Assembly: GCF_900099765.1 (NCBI RefSeq)
Contig: NZ_FNDX01000005.1
Location: 1-64,000 of the forward strand
Origin: Paenibacillus typhae
Lineage (GTDB): Bacteria > Bacillota > Bacilli > Paenibacillales > Paenibacillaceae
Reading direction: 5' to 3'
Length of the DNA: 64,000 nucleotides
Position 1 is the stretch's first letter; each line of letters opens with the position of its first letter. This document shows, one piece after another, positions 1 to 7,879 of the stretch. The notes below the pieces were generated by a model. The model did not search any database. It was given only the letters and a program-made list of their open reading frames with translations, and was not told the origin of the DNA. A program made the position numbers and the translations under genes.

Positions 1-1
1 A

Positions 2-298
<297 letters not shown>

Positions 299-315
299 AT
301 ATTGCTTTTTATTTA

Positions 316-341
316 CTGTCTACTTGACAGGGGTCACTTCA
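316..341 (+). mobile_element. Right terminal inverted repeat of the IS3-family element
   Basis: Read on the minus strand this stretch starts TGAAGTGACCCCTGTCAAGT, the kind of terminal repeat found at IS150-group IS3 ends, and it finishes with the expected TG...CA terminus at position 341. It marks the right boundary of the insertion sequence; the left end lies outside the window. Confidence 0.75.
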
Positions 342-437
342 AAATTGGAGGGCTTTTTTTATTGGGGAAAGAAGGGATTTGCATATTAATGTCTAATAGT
401 TACATAAAATGTCGAGAAGGAAAAAGGAGGAAAAGGA

Positions 438-614
438 ATGGGGAGTTCTGGAACCGGATCTTTTGGTGATTTGAAAGGGTCAAGGGAAAGTCAAATGTGT
501 TTAAGAAGTATAAAGGATGACTGGCTTGAAGAAGTAGCAAGATGTGATTTCTTTAAAACTCAAGGTGGAGTTCCCTCAATAATGCATCCAGTTCATATAG
601 AAGGAAGTTGCTGA
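438..614 (+). pseudogene. N-terminal remnant of a small MGSSG-type protein
   Basis: A 58-codon frame begins at ATG 438 behind a good ribosome-binding site (AAGGAGG at 424-430). It starts MGSSGTGSFGD and continues with a C-x2-I-x4-L-x2-V pattern and a GGVPSIMHPVHI segment. From memory, small bacterial proteins with this kind of Gly/Ser start and a similar middle part occur near defence genes; I cannot confirm the family. The frame runs into a stop at 612-614, inside sequence that in another frame encodes the end of a QueC-like protein. It therefore looks like the front of one gene joined by a deletion to the back of the next. The AT-rich composition matches the SIR2 gene downstream. Confidence 0.5.
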
Positions 615-735
615 GTTAGGAATTGAATTGGGAGTTCCAATAGCATTAACTTATTCATGCGAAGCAAACAGTGAAGTTCATTGTGGTGTTTGTCCTAATT
701 GTATTGATAGGATAAATGCACTTAAACAATTGTAA
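601..735 (+). pseudogene. C-terminal remnant of a QueC-like (7-cyano-7-deazaguanine synthase family) protein
   Basis: In the frame ending at TAA 733-735 the sequence reads KEVAELGIELGVPIALTYSC and then, about 9 residues later, CGVCPNCIDR. This is the C-terminal signature of the QueC ATP-pyrophosphatase family: a Lys-Glu-Val helix, a T-x-S-C turn, and the zinc ligands C-G-x-C-x2-C followed by Arg. The N-terminal two thirds, including the P-loop-like nucleotide motif, is missing, and an in-frame stop lies at 598-600. QueC relatives are known in several phage-defence operons (QatC of the Qat system, type IV CBASS). The position directly upstream of a SIR2 defence gene suggests a decayed defence operon rather than queuosine synthesis; that is inference. 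Confidence 0.7.
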
Positions 736-745
736 GTTAGTTAAA

Positions 746-761
746 TATATTTATAAATATA
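746..761. promoter_or_regulatory. 16-bp AT palindrome upstream of the SIR2 gene
   Basis: TATATTTATAAATATA is a perfect palindrome about 80 bases ahead of the SIR2 start. In such AT-rich DNA it may be chance, or an operator overlapping the promoter region. No clear -35/-10 pair could be assigned. Confidence 0.2.
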
Positions 762-842
762 CATATTAAATTCTATGATTGTTCATTTGGAATTTAAAGT
801 ATTGAGTTTGGTAATAAACATTTTAAAAAAAGGAGTTTTTAT

Positions 843-3386
843 ATGAGTAATCAATCTAACACCACGCCTTTGGTAGAAGATTCCCTTGAAAATACTTCAG
901 TAAATAAATTGAAACATATTTTATTGAAAGAGAACCCGATTTTATTTTTGGGTGCAGGGTTTTCATTTGGAGCAAAGATGGCTTCAGGGGAACCGATTCC
1001 ATTAGGCGATCAATTAAAAAACAAACTATTATGTGGCCTACTTAAAATAGATAAAGATACTGATGTATATAAAGAATTATCCAACTATTCTCTATCAAAA
1101 GTATGTGAATATATTGAGTATGAATTTAATAGAGATTTTCTAAATGATTTCATATGTGAACTATTTAAAAATAGTGTTCCAGCGGATTATCACAAGGATT
1201 TTTGTAAATACAATTGGTCAAAGATATATACAACTAATATAGATGATATGTTAGAGACGGTCTTTCGTCAGAATAATAAAGAGATTCTAGTTCAAAATCG
1301 GAGTAGGGCCTCGACATTGAGGAAAAATTGTACTCAATACATTAAATTACATGGCTGTGTTCAGAACCCTTCTGAAGGATTTACTTTTAGTACTTCTGAG
1401 TATATTGATTCAATGCTAAGTCATCAAGACTTTAGGTTTAGTAGTTTTAACATTGATATTCAAAAAGAGCATTTTATATTTATTGGAACTTCATTTGATG
1501 AAATAAATATTGATTATTATCTCAATTTATATAAAAATGCAGGATTTTCATCAAGAGGGCAATTATTTTTTATCACACCAAATCCTTCACTTATGTTACA
1601 GAGTAAAATAAAGCAATTAAAAGGAAATATGATTTGTTGGACTACAGAAACATTTATTAAATATATTGAAGAAGAAATTTATCAACATGTCGACAAAAGC
1701 AGAAATACTGAAAAAAGACTATTTCATAGGGGATTTATTACTTATGATTATTATAATCGAGAATATAATAGTACGAACCTAATAGAGGGCAAACTTTATT
1801 CCGGCTTTGAGCCGGTTGTTGATGACATAATTTCAGAGTGGGACTTCAGACATCCTTTAGTTAATGAAATCAAAGGTGATATATTAAATCGAAAATATTC
1901 TCATTATACTATTTATGGAAAATCACTTGTTGGAAAAAGCTGTTGTTTACTTAGGCTGGGGCAAGAGTTATATAAAGAGGGTTATTGTGTTATCCTCTTT
2001 AATGGACGTGAGTTCGATACTACGGCATTAAAAGAATTTATAGCTCAAAATAAGACTAAAACACGTTTTGTTATCCTAATTGATAATGCGAGTTACTACT
2101 ATAATAATATATCTAATTTCAAAAATTATTTTTCGGGTAAAGACGTTTATTTTATTACCACTTCTCGAACTTATCTTCATATTAGAAAAAGATATGCATT
2201 ATTAAATAGTTCATTTAAAGAGTATTATTTTGATTCGGAAATTAATACGATATATGCTCAAGAAATTATAAACAGATTATCAGAGAAGGGTTTTTTAGGT
2301 GAACTATCAAAAATAGATAATTTGAATGAAAGGATACAATATTTCACTCGAAAAAATGATTTGATGTCTGCTATGTTAGAAATGACGTATGGTAAAGGTT
2401 TTATAAAGCGTTTTAATAGACAATTAGAAAGTGAGTTCAATAGGAATGATCTTCGATTGAAGAGTTTTTTACTTGATCTTGCGATTTTTGATAAAGCCGA
2501 ATTAGCATCCTACCCAGTAGAACTTATTGCAATGGTTTATAAAACTAATACAAATGATCTTATTGAAAAGTCTACAAATTTTGTGAAGCAGACCAAAAAT
2601 AAAAACTATAGACTTAGAAGCGGATACTTCACAGCTAAGATATTAGGGCTTTGGGGGAAAGAAGCGATCCTTAAGAATGTAAAGGATATACTGATAGCTA
2701 TCTCCCCACAAATTATAGAAAATTCAAATAATTATTGGGCAGAGATGTTTGAAACTTTACTTAAAGAGAAGTTTCTGTCTAAGATTTTAAGAATAGACAA
2801 GATTCAAACAAGGAAGCTTTTAGTGGAATTACAAAGTTATTTTTCCGAAACAAGTTATTATTGGTTACAATTAGGTCTGGCTGAACAGAAACTCAATGAA
2901 TATGAAAAAGCATTAAACCATTTTAGGCAGGCTGAAGCTATTTCTCCTAATTCATATCATGTACAACATGCTATAGGTAGAAATTTTATGAGACAAGCTA
3001 ATAGCATGAATGATTCAATTGATGCTATTGATTTATTTAAAGAAGGGGAGAATATTATCCTTTCATTAATCAATGAAAAGGAATTATTTCAGGCGAAGTC
3101 TCATTCTGTTCACTGCTATTTGTTCGAGAAAATTTATTTTTTGAAAAAGTTTAATATTATTCCAACAAATGAAGAATTAAAAGATATGAAAAAATACCTT
3201 GATCAATTAACAGAAAAAGATGAGGAAGGAGCAATGGTTAAGGATATAAATAATTACTTTTATAACTATTTGAATGGTATTGGAAAACTAGGCATGATAA
3301 AGATTAAACTGACTGATCTAAATAAGTACCAATTTATTTTTCAAGAATATGAGAAAGATTTGGTATTAGATTTTGATGTAGAGTAA
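843..3386 (+). CDS. SIR2-STAND NTPase-TPR anti-phage defence protein (Avs5/NLR-like architecture)
   Basis: An 847-residue protein with three parts. Residues ~25-285 form a SIR2-like NADase domain: LFLGAGFS at 35-41, TTNIDD at 130-135, LHG with the catalytic His at 169-171, and FIGTSFDE at 213-220. Residues ~320-600 are a P-loop NTPase with Walker A GKSLVGKS (359-366) and Walker B VILIDN (410-415). From ~670 a TPR-like helical region follows (ALNHFRQAEAISPNS and the next repeat). Related proteins sense phage products with the C-terminal repeats and then deplete NAD+ to abort infection. The catalytic residues look intact. AAAGGAG precedes the ATG. The gene is far more AT-rich than the genes downstream, a sign of transfer, and its stop abuts the truncated ssrA. 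The exact trigger and subfamily are unknown. Confidence 0.85.
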   Translation: MSNQSNTTPLVEDSLENTSVNKLKHILLKENPILFLGAGFSFGAKMASGEPIPLGDQLKNKLLCGLLKIDKDTDVYKELSNYSLSKVCEYIEYEFNRDFLNDFICELFKNSVPADYHKDFCKYNWSKIYTTNIDDMLETVFRQNNKEILVQNRSRASTLRKNCTQYIKLHGCVQNPSEGFTFSTSEYIDSMLSHQDFRFSSFNIDIQKEHFIFIGTSFDEINIDYYLNLYKNAGFSSRGQLFFITPNPSLMLQSKIKQLKGNMICWTTETFIKYIEEEIYQHVDKSRNTEKRLFHRGFITYDYYNREYNSTNLIEGKLYSGFEPVVDDIISEWDFRHPLVNEIKGDILNRKYSHYTIYGKSLVGKSCCLLRLGQELYKEGYCVILFNGREFDTTALKEFIAQNKTKTRFVILIDNASYYYNNISNFKNYFSGKDVYFITTSRTYLHIRKRYALLNSSFKEYYFDSEINTIYAQEIINRLSEKGFLGELSKIDNLNERIQYFTRKNDLMSAMLEMTYGKGFIKRFNRQLESEFNRNDLRLKSFLLDLAIFDKAELASYPVELIAMVYKTNTNDLIEKSTNFVKQTKNKNYRLRSGYFTAKILGLWGKEAILKNVKDILIAISPQIIENSNNYWAEMFETLLKEKFLSKILRIDKIQTRKLLVELQSYFSETSYYWLQLGLAEQKLNEYEKALNHFRQAEAISPNSYHVQHAIGRNFMRQANSMNDSIDAIDLFKEGENIILSLINEKELFQAKSHSVHCYLFEKIYFLKKFNIIPTNEELKDMKKYLDQLTEKDEEGAMVKDINNYFYNYLNGIGKLGMIKIKLTDLNKYQFIFQEYEKDLVLDFDVE

Positions 3387-3389
3387 TTA

Positions 3390-3604
3390 TCAGGTATCTT
3401 CGCCATGTGACAGGGATAGGGGCTAACAAATAGTGGGATACGCCGCTTGGTCTCCGACTGGGGTCAACGGAAGAAGATAATCAGGCTGACCCGAAGGGGA
3501 CCCGGTTACGGGGGGCTTCTAGGGTGACATCAAAACTGTAACTACACTCGTAGAAGCTTATGTGCCGTTATCTTCGGACAGGGGTTCGACTCCCCTTGGC
3601 TCCA
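3390..3604 (+). pseudogene. ssrA: Truncated tmRNA gene, 3' portion only
   Basis: The sequence from just after the SIR2 stop to 3604 matches the post-tag part of a Firmicute tmRNA. It has the pseudoknot-region text around GTGGGATACGCCGCTTGG, the segment leading to CTACACTCGTAGAAGCTTA, and a tRNA-like T arm and acceptor ending GGTTCGACTCC...GGCTCCA. No tag reading frame (…ALAA) and no 5' acceptor strand are found upstream, so about half of the ~360-nt RNA is missing and the copy should not function. ssrA is a common integration target; the functional copy is expected elsewhere in the chromosome. A Rho-independent terminator follows at 3620-3646. Confidence 0.8.
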
Positions 3605-3936
3605 TATGGAGTATCAGTGAAAGACACCTTAATCGGTGTCTTTTTCATTTTAACGGCTGTTTTGGACTATACATGGTGGTAAAATCTTCCAACCTCACGT
3701 GGCTTCTGAGGCTTACTGTAAATGGATACAGCGAGTTTCACTGAGGCTATACGGAGACCGGTGGCTTTGGCCTCCACGTAACCCGTGACTAATATGCTCC
3801 CCCTTCGGCGTGTGTTTTCGCCTTTCATACCCTCATCCGCCCTTCGATTTCACCAAAGAAGAGATCGTTGCAGTCGGAGCACTCCTACCTGCTATAAGTT
3901 GATATGAACGGTGCCATACACAAATGTAGAAAATGG
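3605..3936. other. Gene-poor stretch between ssrA fragment and riboswitch
   Basis: After the terminator no convincing gene is present. On the minus strand there is an open stretch (about 3780 down to 3670) encoding roughly 37 codons (YVEAKATGLRIASVKLAVS...) without a start or ribosome-binding site. It may be the tail of a decayed gene that I do not recognise. Confidence 0.4.
3620..3646 (+). terminator. Terminator of the truncated ssrA
   Basis: AAGACACC pairs with GGTGTCTT across a short TTAATC loop, followed by a run of T. Nearly the same hairpin, together with the preceding GGCTCCATATGGAGTA, recurs at 7678-7725. Confidence 0.85.
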
Positions 3937-3965
3937 TTGTAACACCCAGCAGTATAAACTATAAT
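3937..3965 (+). promoter_or_regulatory. Sigma-A-type promoter of the riboswitch transcript
   Basis: TTGTAA (3937-3942) and TATAAT (3960-3965) are separated by 17 bases and lie about 50 bases upstream of the c-di-GMP aptamer, so the transcript would begin with the riboswitch leader. Confidence 0.7.
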
Positions 3966-4011
3966 TAGTGTCAGCTTGTAGATTAATGTCGAATAATGTA
4001 TAGTCTTTCAG

Positions 4012-4120
4012 ATAATCTCAATAACAATAGGGCACACTCGTTGAAAAACGGGGTCGCAAAACTACAGGGGCTATCACATTTCCAATTGGATATGTTATGC
4101 CAGCCAGTTACCGAAGGCAA
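4012..4120 (+). ncRNA. Cyclic di-GMP-I (GEMM-I) riboswitch aptamer
   Basis: The leader shows the conserved GEMM-I elements in order: AATAGGGCACACTC, a GAAA-type tetraloop (TTGAAAAACG), the GGTCGCAAA core, CTACAGGGGCTA closing P2, a P3 helix with loop (CACATTTCCAATTGGATATG), and finally GCCAGCCAGTTACCGAAGG. A Rho-independent terminator starts about 7 bases later and the first gene downstream is a GGDEF-EAL enzyme. The layout implies control of transcription read-through by c-di-GMP. Whether ligand binding turns the gene on or off cannot be decided by eye. Confidence 0.85.
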
Positions 4121-4125
4121 GGAAG

Positions 4126-4151
4126 CCTCTCCTTTTCGGGAGAGTTTTTTT
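4126..4151 (+). terminator. Riboswitch expression-platform terminator
   Basis: CCTCTCC and GGGAGAG form a hairpin with a short T/C loop, followed by seven T, between the aptamer and the start of the GGDEF-EAL gene. Confidence 0.85.
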
Positions 4152-4186
4152 GTTGCAATGGGCCTGATTCATAAGGTGGGGGAACA

Positions 4187-7057
4187 GTGAGAATATTTAA
4201 TAAGTCGATTGTATTTATCATAGCTCTGATTGTTTTTGGACTACTAGGTAATATGCTCAACCTATCCCTATTGCTGGGGGTCAATTTTATCTTCGGCAGT
4301 ATATTCACCTTTTTGATATTGCGGATATATGGTCTTAAATGGGCTTTAGTGGCATCGGCTATTGTAAATGGTTACACGTTGTTTCTTTGGAATCATCCTT
4401 ACGCTATGTTTGTTTTTGTGCTGGAAACTTTATTTGTCGGCGTTTTCTACATAGGGAAAAGGATTGTTCTTGTTGATAGCCTATATTGGATGATTTTAGG
4501 GATGCCCCTCATATGGGTATTCTATCGTTATGCCCTGGATATGAATTTTACCGCTTCCTTACTGGTTGTGCTTAAGGATGCTGTGAATGGTATTCTAAAT
4601 GTATTGATTTCCAGCGTAATCTTTACTTATCTGCCTCTTATTAAATGGCCATCATTCCAAAAACGCAAAATGTCGAGCTCTCTTCATGATGTGCTTTTCA
4701 ACATATTTGTCACACTTACCTTTATAACTTTGCTTCTGGTGACGGTGATGATCGGCCATGAACAGTATCACAACATGAATGAAAAAATTAAGTCAGAGAC
4801 TGAACGAGATTCCGCTATCATCCGCGATGATCTCACAGAGTGGGGAAAAGTTCATGTTGCCGCAGTGAATACGTTATCAATGGCAGCGGCTGAGAATAGG
4901 ATGGAAAAGATGGATTCCTTGCAGCGCCATGTGGCTTATCTACTGGTGTCATATCCCGATTTTGTTACTTCATACATTGCTGATCGTAACGGGGTTACCA
5001 AGCTGTTCTCTCCATTACTGAATGACAAAGGAGAGTCAACGATTGGCTTAAGCTTCTCGGATCGGCCTTACTTTGAATATATGAAAGAAAAACACCAATC
5101 CGTTGTTTCCGATGTGTTTCTTGGAAGAGGTGGCGTTAACGAACCCATTGTGGTTGTCGGCTCCCCTATTATGATTAGCGGCGAATTTACAGGGGTGGCC
5201 GTAGGCGCTCTAAATCTTAACTATGTTACAACGGAGTTAAAAAAGCTGGCGAATAATAGACTAATGAATATCACAATCGTAGATCGGCATGACAAGGTTA
5301 TTGCGAGTACTCGTGATGATCTAGCCGTTATGAACCCGTATAATTGGGCAGAAGGGGGCGAAGTAAGTGGAATAGTTGATGGTTTGTATTATTGGTTCCC
5401 GGATGCTGTCAGAAATCCAATGAGGAGATGGGGAGAATCCTCCTATTTCAAGATCATGACAATTCCGCAAATGGGTGATTGGAGTATTATTGTCGAGACA
5501 CCGATTGCCCCCTATCGTGACCGCTTATATAGCTACTACATAAAAATATTCAGTATTTTATTGGCCTGTGGATTGATATTTATTTTTATTTCTAATGTAA
5601 TCAGTGGAATCATTGTTCGGCCGATTAAGCTTTTAACCAACACAACCACCAATTTACCTGAGAAAATAGCCAAGAACCAGATCGTGAACTGGAAAGGAAG
5701 CTTTATACAAGAAATTAATACGCTTATATCTAACAGCAGGGATACGGCAGCGAGACTTCAAAGCATGTTTGCTGAGATTCAACTCCTCGCCTATTACGAC
5801 AGCTTGACCGGCTTACCCAATAGAGTCTACTTTAATCAACGATTACAAGCCTACTTGGAGGAGGCCGGCAACCATGGTCACACAGCCGCAGTCCTGTTCA
5901 TCGATCTAGATCGATTTAAGATGGTAAATGATACGTTCGGTCATACAAATGGCGATCAGTTATTAAAGCTGGTAGTTATGAGGGTTCAAGAATGTCTTGG
6001 TCAGGATGCGATCCTCTCAAGAATGGGTGGAGATGAATTCATCGCCTTACTTCCCAACGTGACCCGCGAACAATCGGAACAAATTGCCCAAGCTGTTCTT
6101 GCGGCATTTAAGATACCCATTTCACTAAGTGATCATGAGGTGTATACCACACCAAGTATTGGTATCAGCCTCTTTCCAAGGGATGGAGACAGTGAGATGG
6201 AACTTATTAAGAATGCAGATCAAGCGATGTACATGGTTAAAAAGACAGGGCGTAATGGTTACAGTTTCTTTGAGGGGAAGCTTAATACGTTATTATCAAA
6301 TCAAATGAGCTTGGAGACTATGCTTCATAAAGCTTTAGATAATCATGAGTTTGAACTATTCTATCAGCCCCGGATGGAATTGAAGTCAGGCCAAATTATC
6401 GGAATGGAGGCTCTGATTCGATGGCGCCATCCGGATCAGGGCATGATTAGCCCCGCGGAATTTATACCAATTGCCGAAGAAAGCGGTCTGATTAGCCCCA
6501 TTGGAGAATGGGTGTTACGGACAGCGTGTTCGCAAAATAAAGCTTGGCAGAATGAGGGCTACAAGCCAGTCTGTGTCTCCGTTAATCTATCCGTAAGGCA
6601 ATTCAAGGATAAGGATCTGGTTCGGAACATCTCTGGCATTTTGAACGAGACCCAGCTTGATCCACGATACTTGGAGCTGGAGATTACTGAAAATATAAGT
6701 ATGAACAATGAAGAACAGGTACTCTCCACTTTACAGGAGATAAGAAAGTTAGGCGTTAAGATCTCCATTGATGATTTTGGCACTGGGTATTCTTCATTGA
6801 ACTATCTTGTGAACTACCCAATCGATTTCCTTAAAATTGATCAGTCCTTCGTTCGTAACATTCAGAGCCAATCGAGTGATGTGTCCATTGTGAAAGCTAT
6901 CATTTTCATCGCTCATAGCATCGGTTTAAAGGTTGTGGCGGAAGGCGTCGAGACGGAGGAACAATTGAACCTGCTGCGTGAACTGGAGTGTGATGATGTC
7001 CAGGGATATTTAATAAGCAAACCTGTAGAATGTGAAGAGGTAAGGAATTTCTTATAA
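4187..7057 (+). CDS. Membrane sensor diguanylate cyclase/phosphodiesterase (dCache-GGDEF-EAL)
   Basis: A 956-residue membrane protein acting on cyclic di-GMP. The first ~190 residues contain several hydrophobic helices, followed by a probable extracytoplasmic Cache-type sensor (~195-445), another membrane helix (~450-475), GGDEF (~535-690) and EAL (~700-956). GGDEF is intact (SRMGGDEF at about 613), but the RxxD inhibitory site is absent. The EAL domain keeps MEALIRW, VNLSVRQF, EITEN, DDFGTGYSS, LKID, AEGVE and QGY, so both activities look possible. The start is GTG 4187 behind a purine-rich GGTGGGGGAA. The gene follows a c-di-GMP riboswitch and terminator, which suggests feedback on its own synthesis. 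Confidence 0.93.
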   Translation: MRIFNKSIVFIIALIVFGLLGNMLNLSLLLGVNFIFGSIFTFLILRIYGLKWALVASAIVNGYTLFLWNHPYAMFVFVLETLFVGVFYIGKRIVLVDSLYWMILGMPLIWVFYRYALDMNFTASLLVVLKDAVNGILNVLISSVIFTYLPLIKWPSFQKRKMSSSLHDVLFNIFVTLTFITLLLVTVMIGHEQYHNMNEKIKSETERDSAIIRDDLTEWGKVHVAAVNTLSMAAAENRMEKMDSLQRHVAYLLVSYPDFVTSYIADRNGVTKLFSPLLNDKGESTIGLSFSDRPYFEYMKEKHQSVVSDVFLGRGGVNEPIVVVGSPIMISGEFTGVAVGALNLNYVTTELKKLANNRLMNITIVDRHDKVIASTRDDLAVMNPYNWAEGGEVSGIVDGLYYWFPDAVRNPMRRWGESSYFKIMTIPQMGDWSIIVETPIAPYRDRLYSYYIKIFSILLACGLIFIFISNVISGIIVRPIKLLTNTTTNLPEKIAKNQIVNWKGSFIQEINTLISNSRDTAARLQSMFAEIQLLAYYDSLTGLPNRVYFNQRLQAYLEEAGNHGHTAAVLFIDLDRFKMVNDTFGHTNGDQLLKLVVMRVQECLGQDAILSRMGGDEFIALLPNVTREQSEQIAQAVLAAFKIPISLSDHEVYTTPSIGISLFPRDGDSEMELIKNADQAMYMVKKTGRNGYSFFEGKLNTLLSNQMSLETMLHKALDNHEFELFYQPRMELKSGQIIGMEALIRWRHPDQGMISPAEFIPIAEESGLISPIGEWVLRTACSQNKAWQNEGYKPVCVSVNLSVRQFKDKDLVRNISGILNETQLDPRYLELEITENISMNNEEQVLSTLQEIRKLGVKISIDDFGTGYSSLNYLVNYPIDFLKIDQSFVRNIQSQSSDVSIVKAIIFIAHSIGLKVVAEGVETEEQLNLLRELECDDVQGYLISKPVECEEVRNFL

Positions 7058-7086
7058 GGGAGTGCCGATAAGCTGCTTTTCTCTGT

Positions 7087-7126
7087 ATTATGGTGTCGTA
7101 CAGGGGGCGGGCTCCCCTCGGCTCCA
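7087..7126 (+). pseudogene. ssrA: Decayed copy of the ssrA 3' end (T arm and acceptor)
   Basis: CAGGGGGCGGGCTCCCCTCGGCTCCA lines up with the T arm and acceptor of the truncated ssrA (CAGGGGTTCGACTCCCCTTGGCTCCA) with a few changes in the T loop. It sits at the end of the GGDEF-EAL gene and is followed by a hairpin beginning AAAGACA, as in the other copies. It reads as an old attachment-site remnant. Confidence 0.55.
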
Positions 7127-7159
7127 CTTCCCTGTCCGAAAATAGGACAGGACCAAGAA

Positions 7160-7195
7160 AAAGACACAATCTCTAATAACAGAGATATGTCTTTT
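7160..7195 (+). terminator. Terminator after the GGDEF-EAL gene
   Basis: AAAGACA and TCTCT pair with AGAGA and TGTCTTTTT around an AATAAC loop, ending in a T run. It resembles an extended version of the ssrA terminator. Confidence 0.75.
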
Positions 7196-7339
7196 TAATT
7201 AGTATTACGGCCTTATGGAATGGTCTGCGTGTGAAAATACCAATGAGTTCTATCGGCTTCATACACAATATGCAAAAGTGCCTCTGACCAAAAGTTCGAT
7301 AAATGAAAGCGTTATTCTATTTATTAGGGAGCTGAAGAA

Positions 7340-7570
7340 GTGAAATTTATGGGGCCCATAATTCTGGTTGAGAATCTTGAGCGTTCAAGGGACTTTTACG
7401 AAAGAATCTTAAAGCAAAAGGTATTGATTGACTTCGGAGTGACTATTGGCGAAACAATGGAAATTGTAATAAAGCATCTCTATCACCAAGGGTTGTCCAT
7501 AGATGAAGTGGTTAGAAAAACCGCTATGCCAAAGGCATTCGTAGAAGAAACAATTCAATTACTTAATTAA
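7340..7570 (+). CDS. Chimeric 76-residue ORF: VOC start fused to an Rpn-like tail
   Basis: GTG 7340 follows GGGAGCTGAAGAA. The first ~33 residues (PIILVENLERSRDFYERIL) match the opening beta-alpha unit of VOC/glyoxalase proteins. The remainder (VIKHLYHQGLSIDEVVRKTAM, then FVEETIQLL) resembles the C-terminal helical tail of Rpn-type PD-(D/E)XK nucleases, where such tails read LSIEEIAELTG. Neither domain is complete, so a VOC gene was probably broken by insertion or deletion and joined to an Rpn tail. It may be an expressed but functionless ORF. Confidence 0.45.
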   Translation: MKFMGPIILVENLERSRDFYERILKQKVLIDFGVTIGETMEIVIKHLYHQGLSIDEVVRKTAMPKAFVEETIQLLN

Positions 7571-7644
7571 TTCAAAAGAATAGGTGTCCATTACCCCGAG
7601 CGTCACAAACACAGTTTCAGTTCTGGCTACTCAAAAGAGAATAA

Positions 7645-7684
7645 TACTTTCCGTACTTACTGGGTACCGCTGCCCTCGGCTCCA
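7645..7684 (+). pseudogene. ssrA: Second decayed ssrA 3' end
   Basis: The sequence ending CCCTCGGCTCCATATGGAGTA repeats the acceptor and the first bases past the 3' end of the truncated ssrA (CTTGGCTCCATATGGAGTA), and the downstream terminator is also shared. The T loop is degraded. This is the right-most copy and the likely right edge of the ssrA-linked accessory region. Confidence 0.6.
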
Positions 7685-7696
7685 TATGGAGTAAAC

Positions 7697-7725
7697 TAAA
7701 GACACCTTAACCGGTGTCTTTTTTC
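7697..7725 (+). terminator. Terminator duplicated from the ssrA locus
   Basis: AAGACACC-TTAAC-CGGTGTCTT plus six T is one base different from the ssrA terminator at 3620-3646; the flanking GGCTCCATATGGAGTA is shared too. Confidence 0.85.
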
Positions 7726-7835
7726 ATATTTTCAGCAGTTAACAGCAGTCAGTCAGGGGTTCATTGTAAATAGAAAGGAGTAAAAAAATACGTGCATATG
7801 TTCGTAAAAATCGTTTATTTTCCTAAAATTTTGTG

Positions 7836-7841
7836 TATAAT
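7836..7841 (+). promoter_or_regulatory. Candidate -10 element upstream of the VOC genes
   Basis: TATAAT in the context TTTTGTGTATAAT; the -35 at 17 bases (GTTTAT) is poor, so assignment is tentative. Confidence 0.35.
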
Positions 7842-7879
7842 AAAGCTGACTGGCCAACTTGTTCCAATGGGGATCAAGC

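Noticed and set aside
3405..3425. A possible tmRNA 5' end (GACAGGGATAG and GGGGCTA able to pair with the acceptor)
   Set aside because: The order is wrong for a tmRNA 5' end, and the same text fits the mid-region of Paenibacillus-type tmRNA; the copy is better read as a 3' fragment.
3562..3744. 60-codon ORF over the ssrA end
   Set aside because: It begins inside the tRNA-like domain and crosses the terminator; it is a by-product of RNA sequence.
3996..4190. 64-codon plus-strand ORF ahead of the GGDEF-EAL gene
   Set aside because: It runs through the c-di-GMP aptamer and terminator, has no ribosome-binding site and no recognisable protein.
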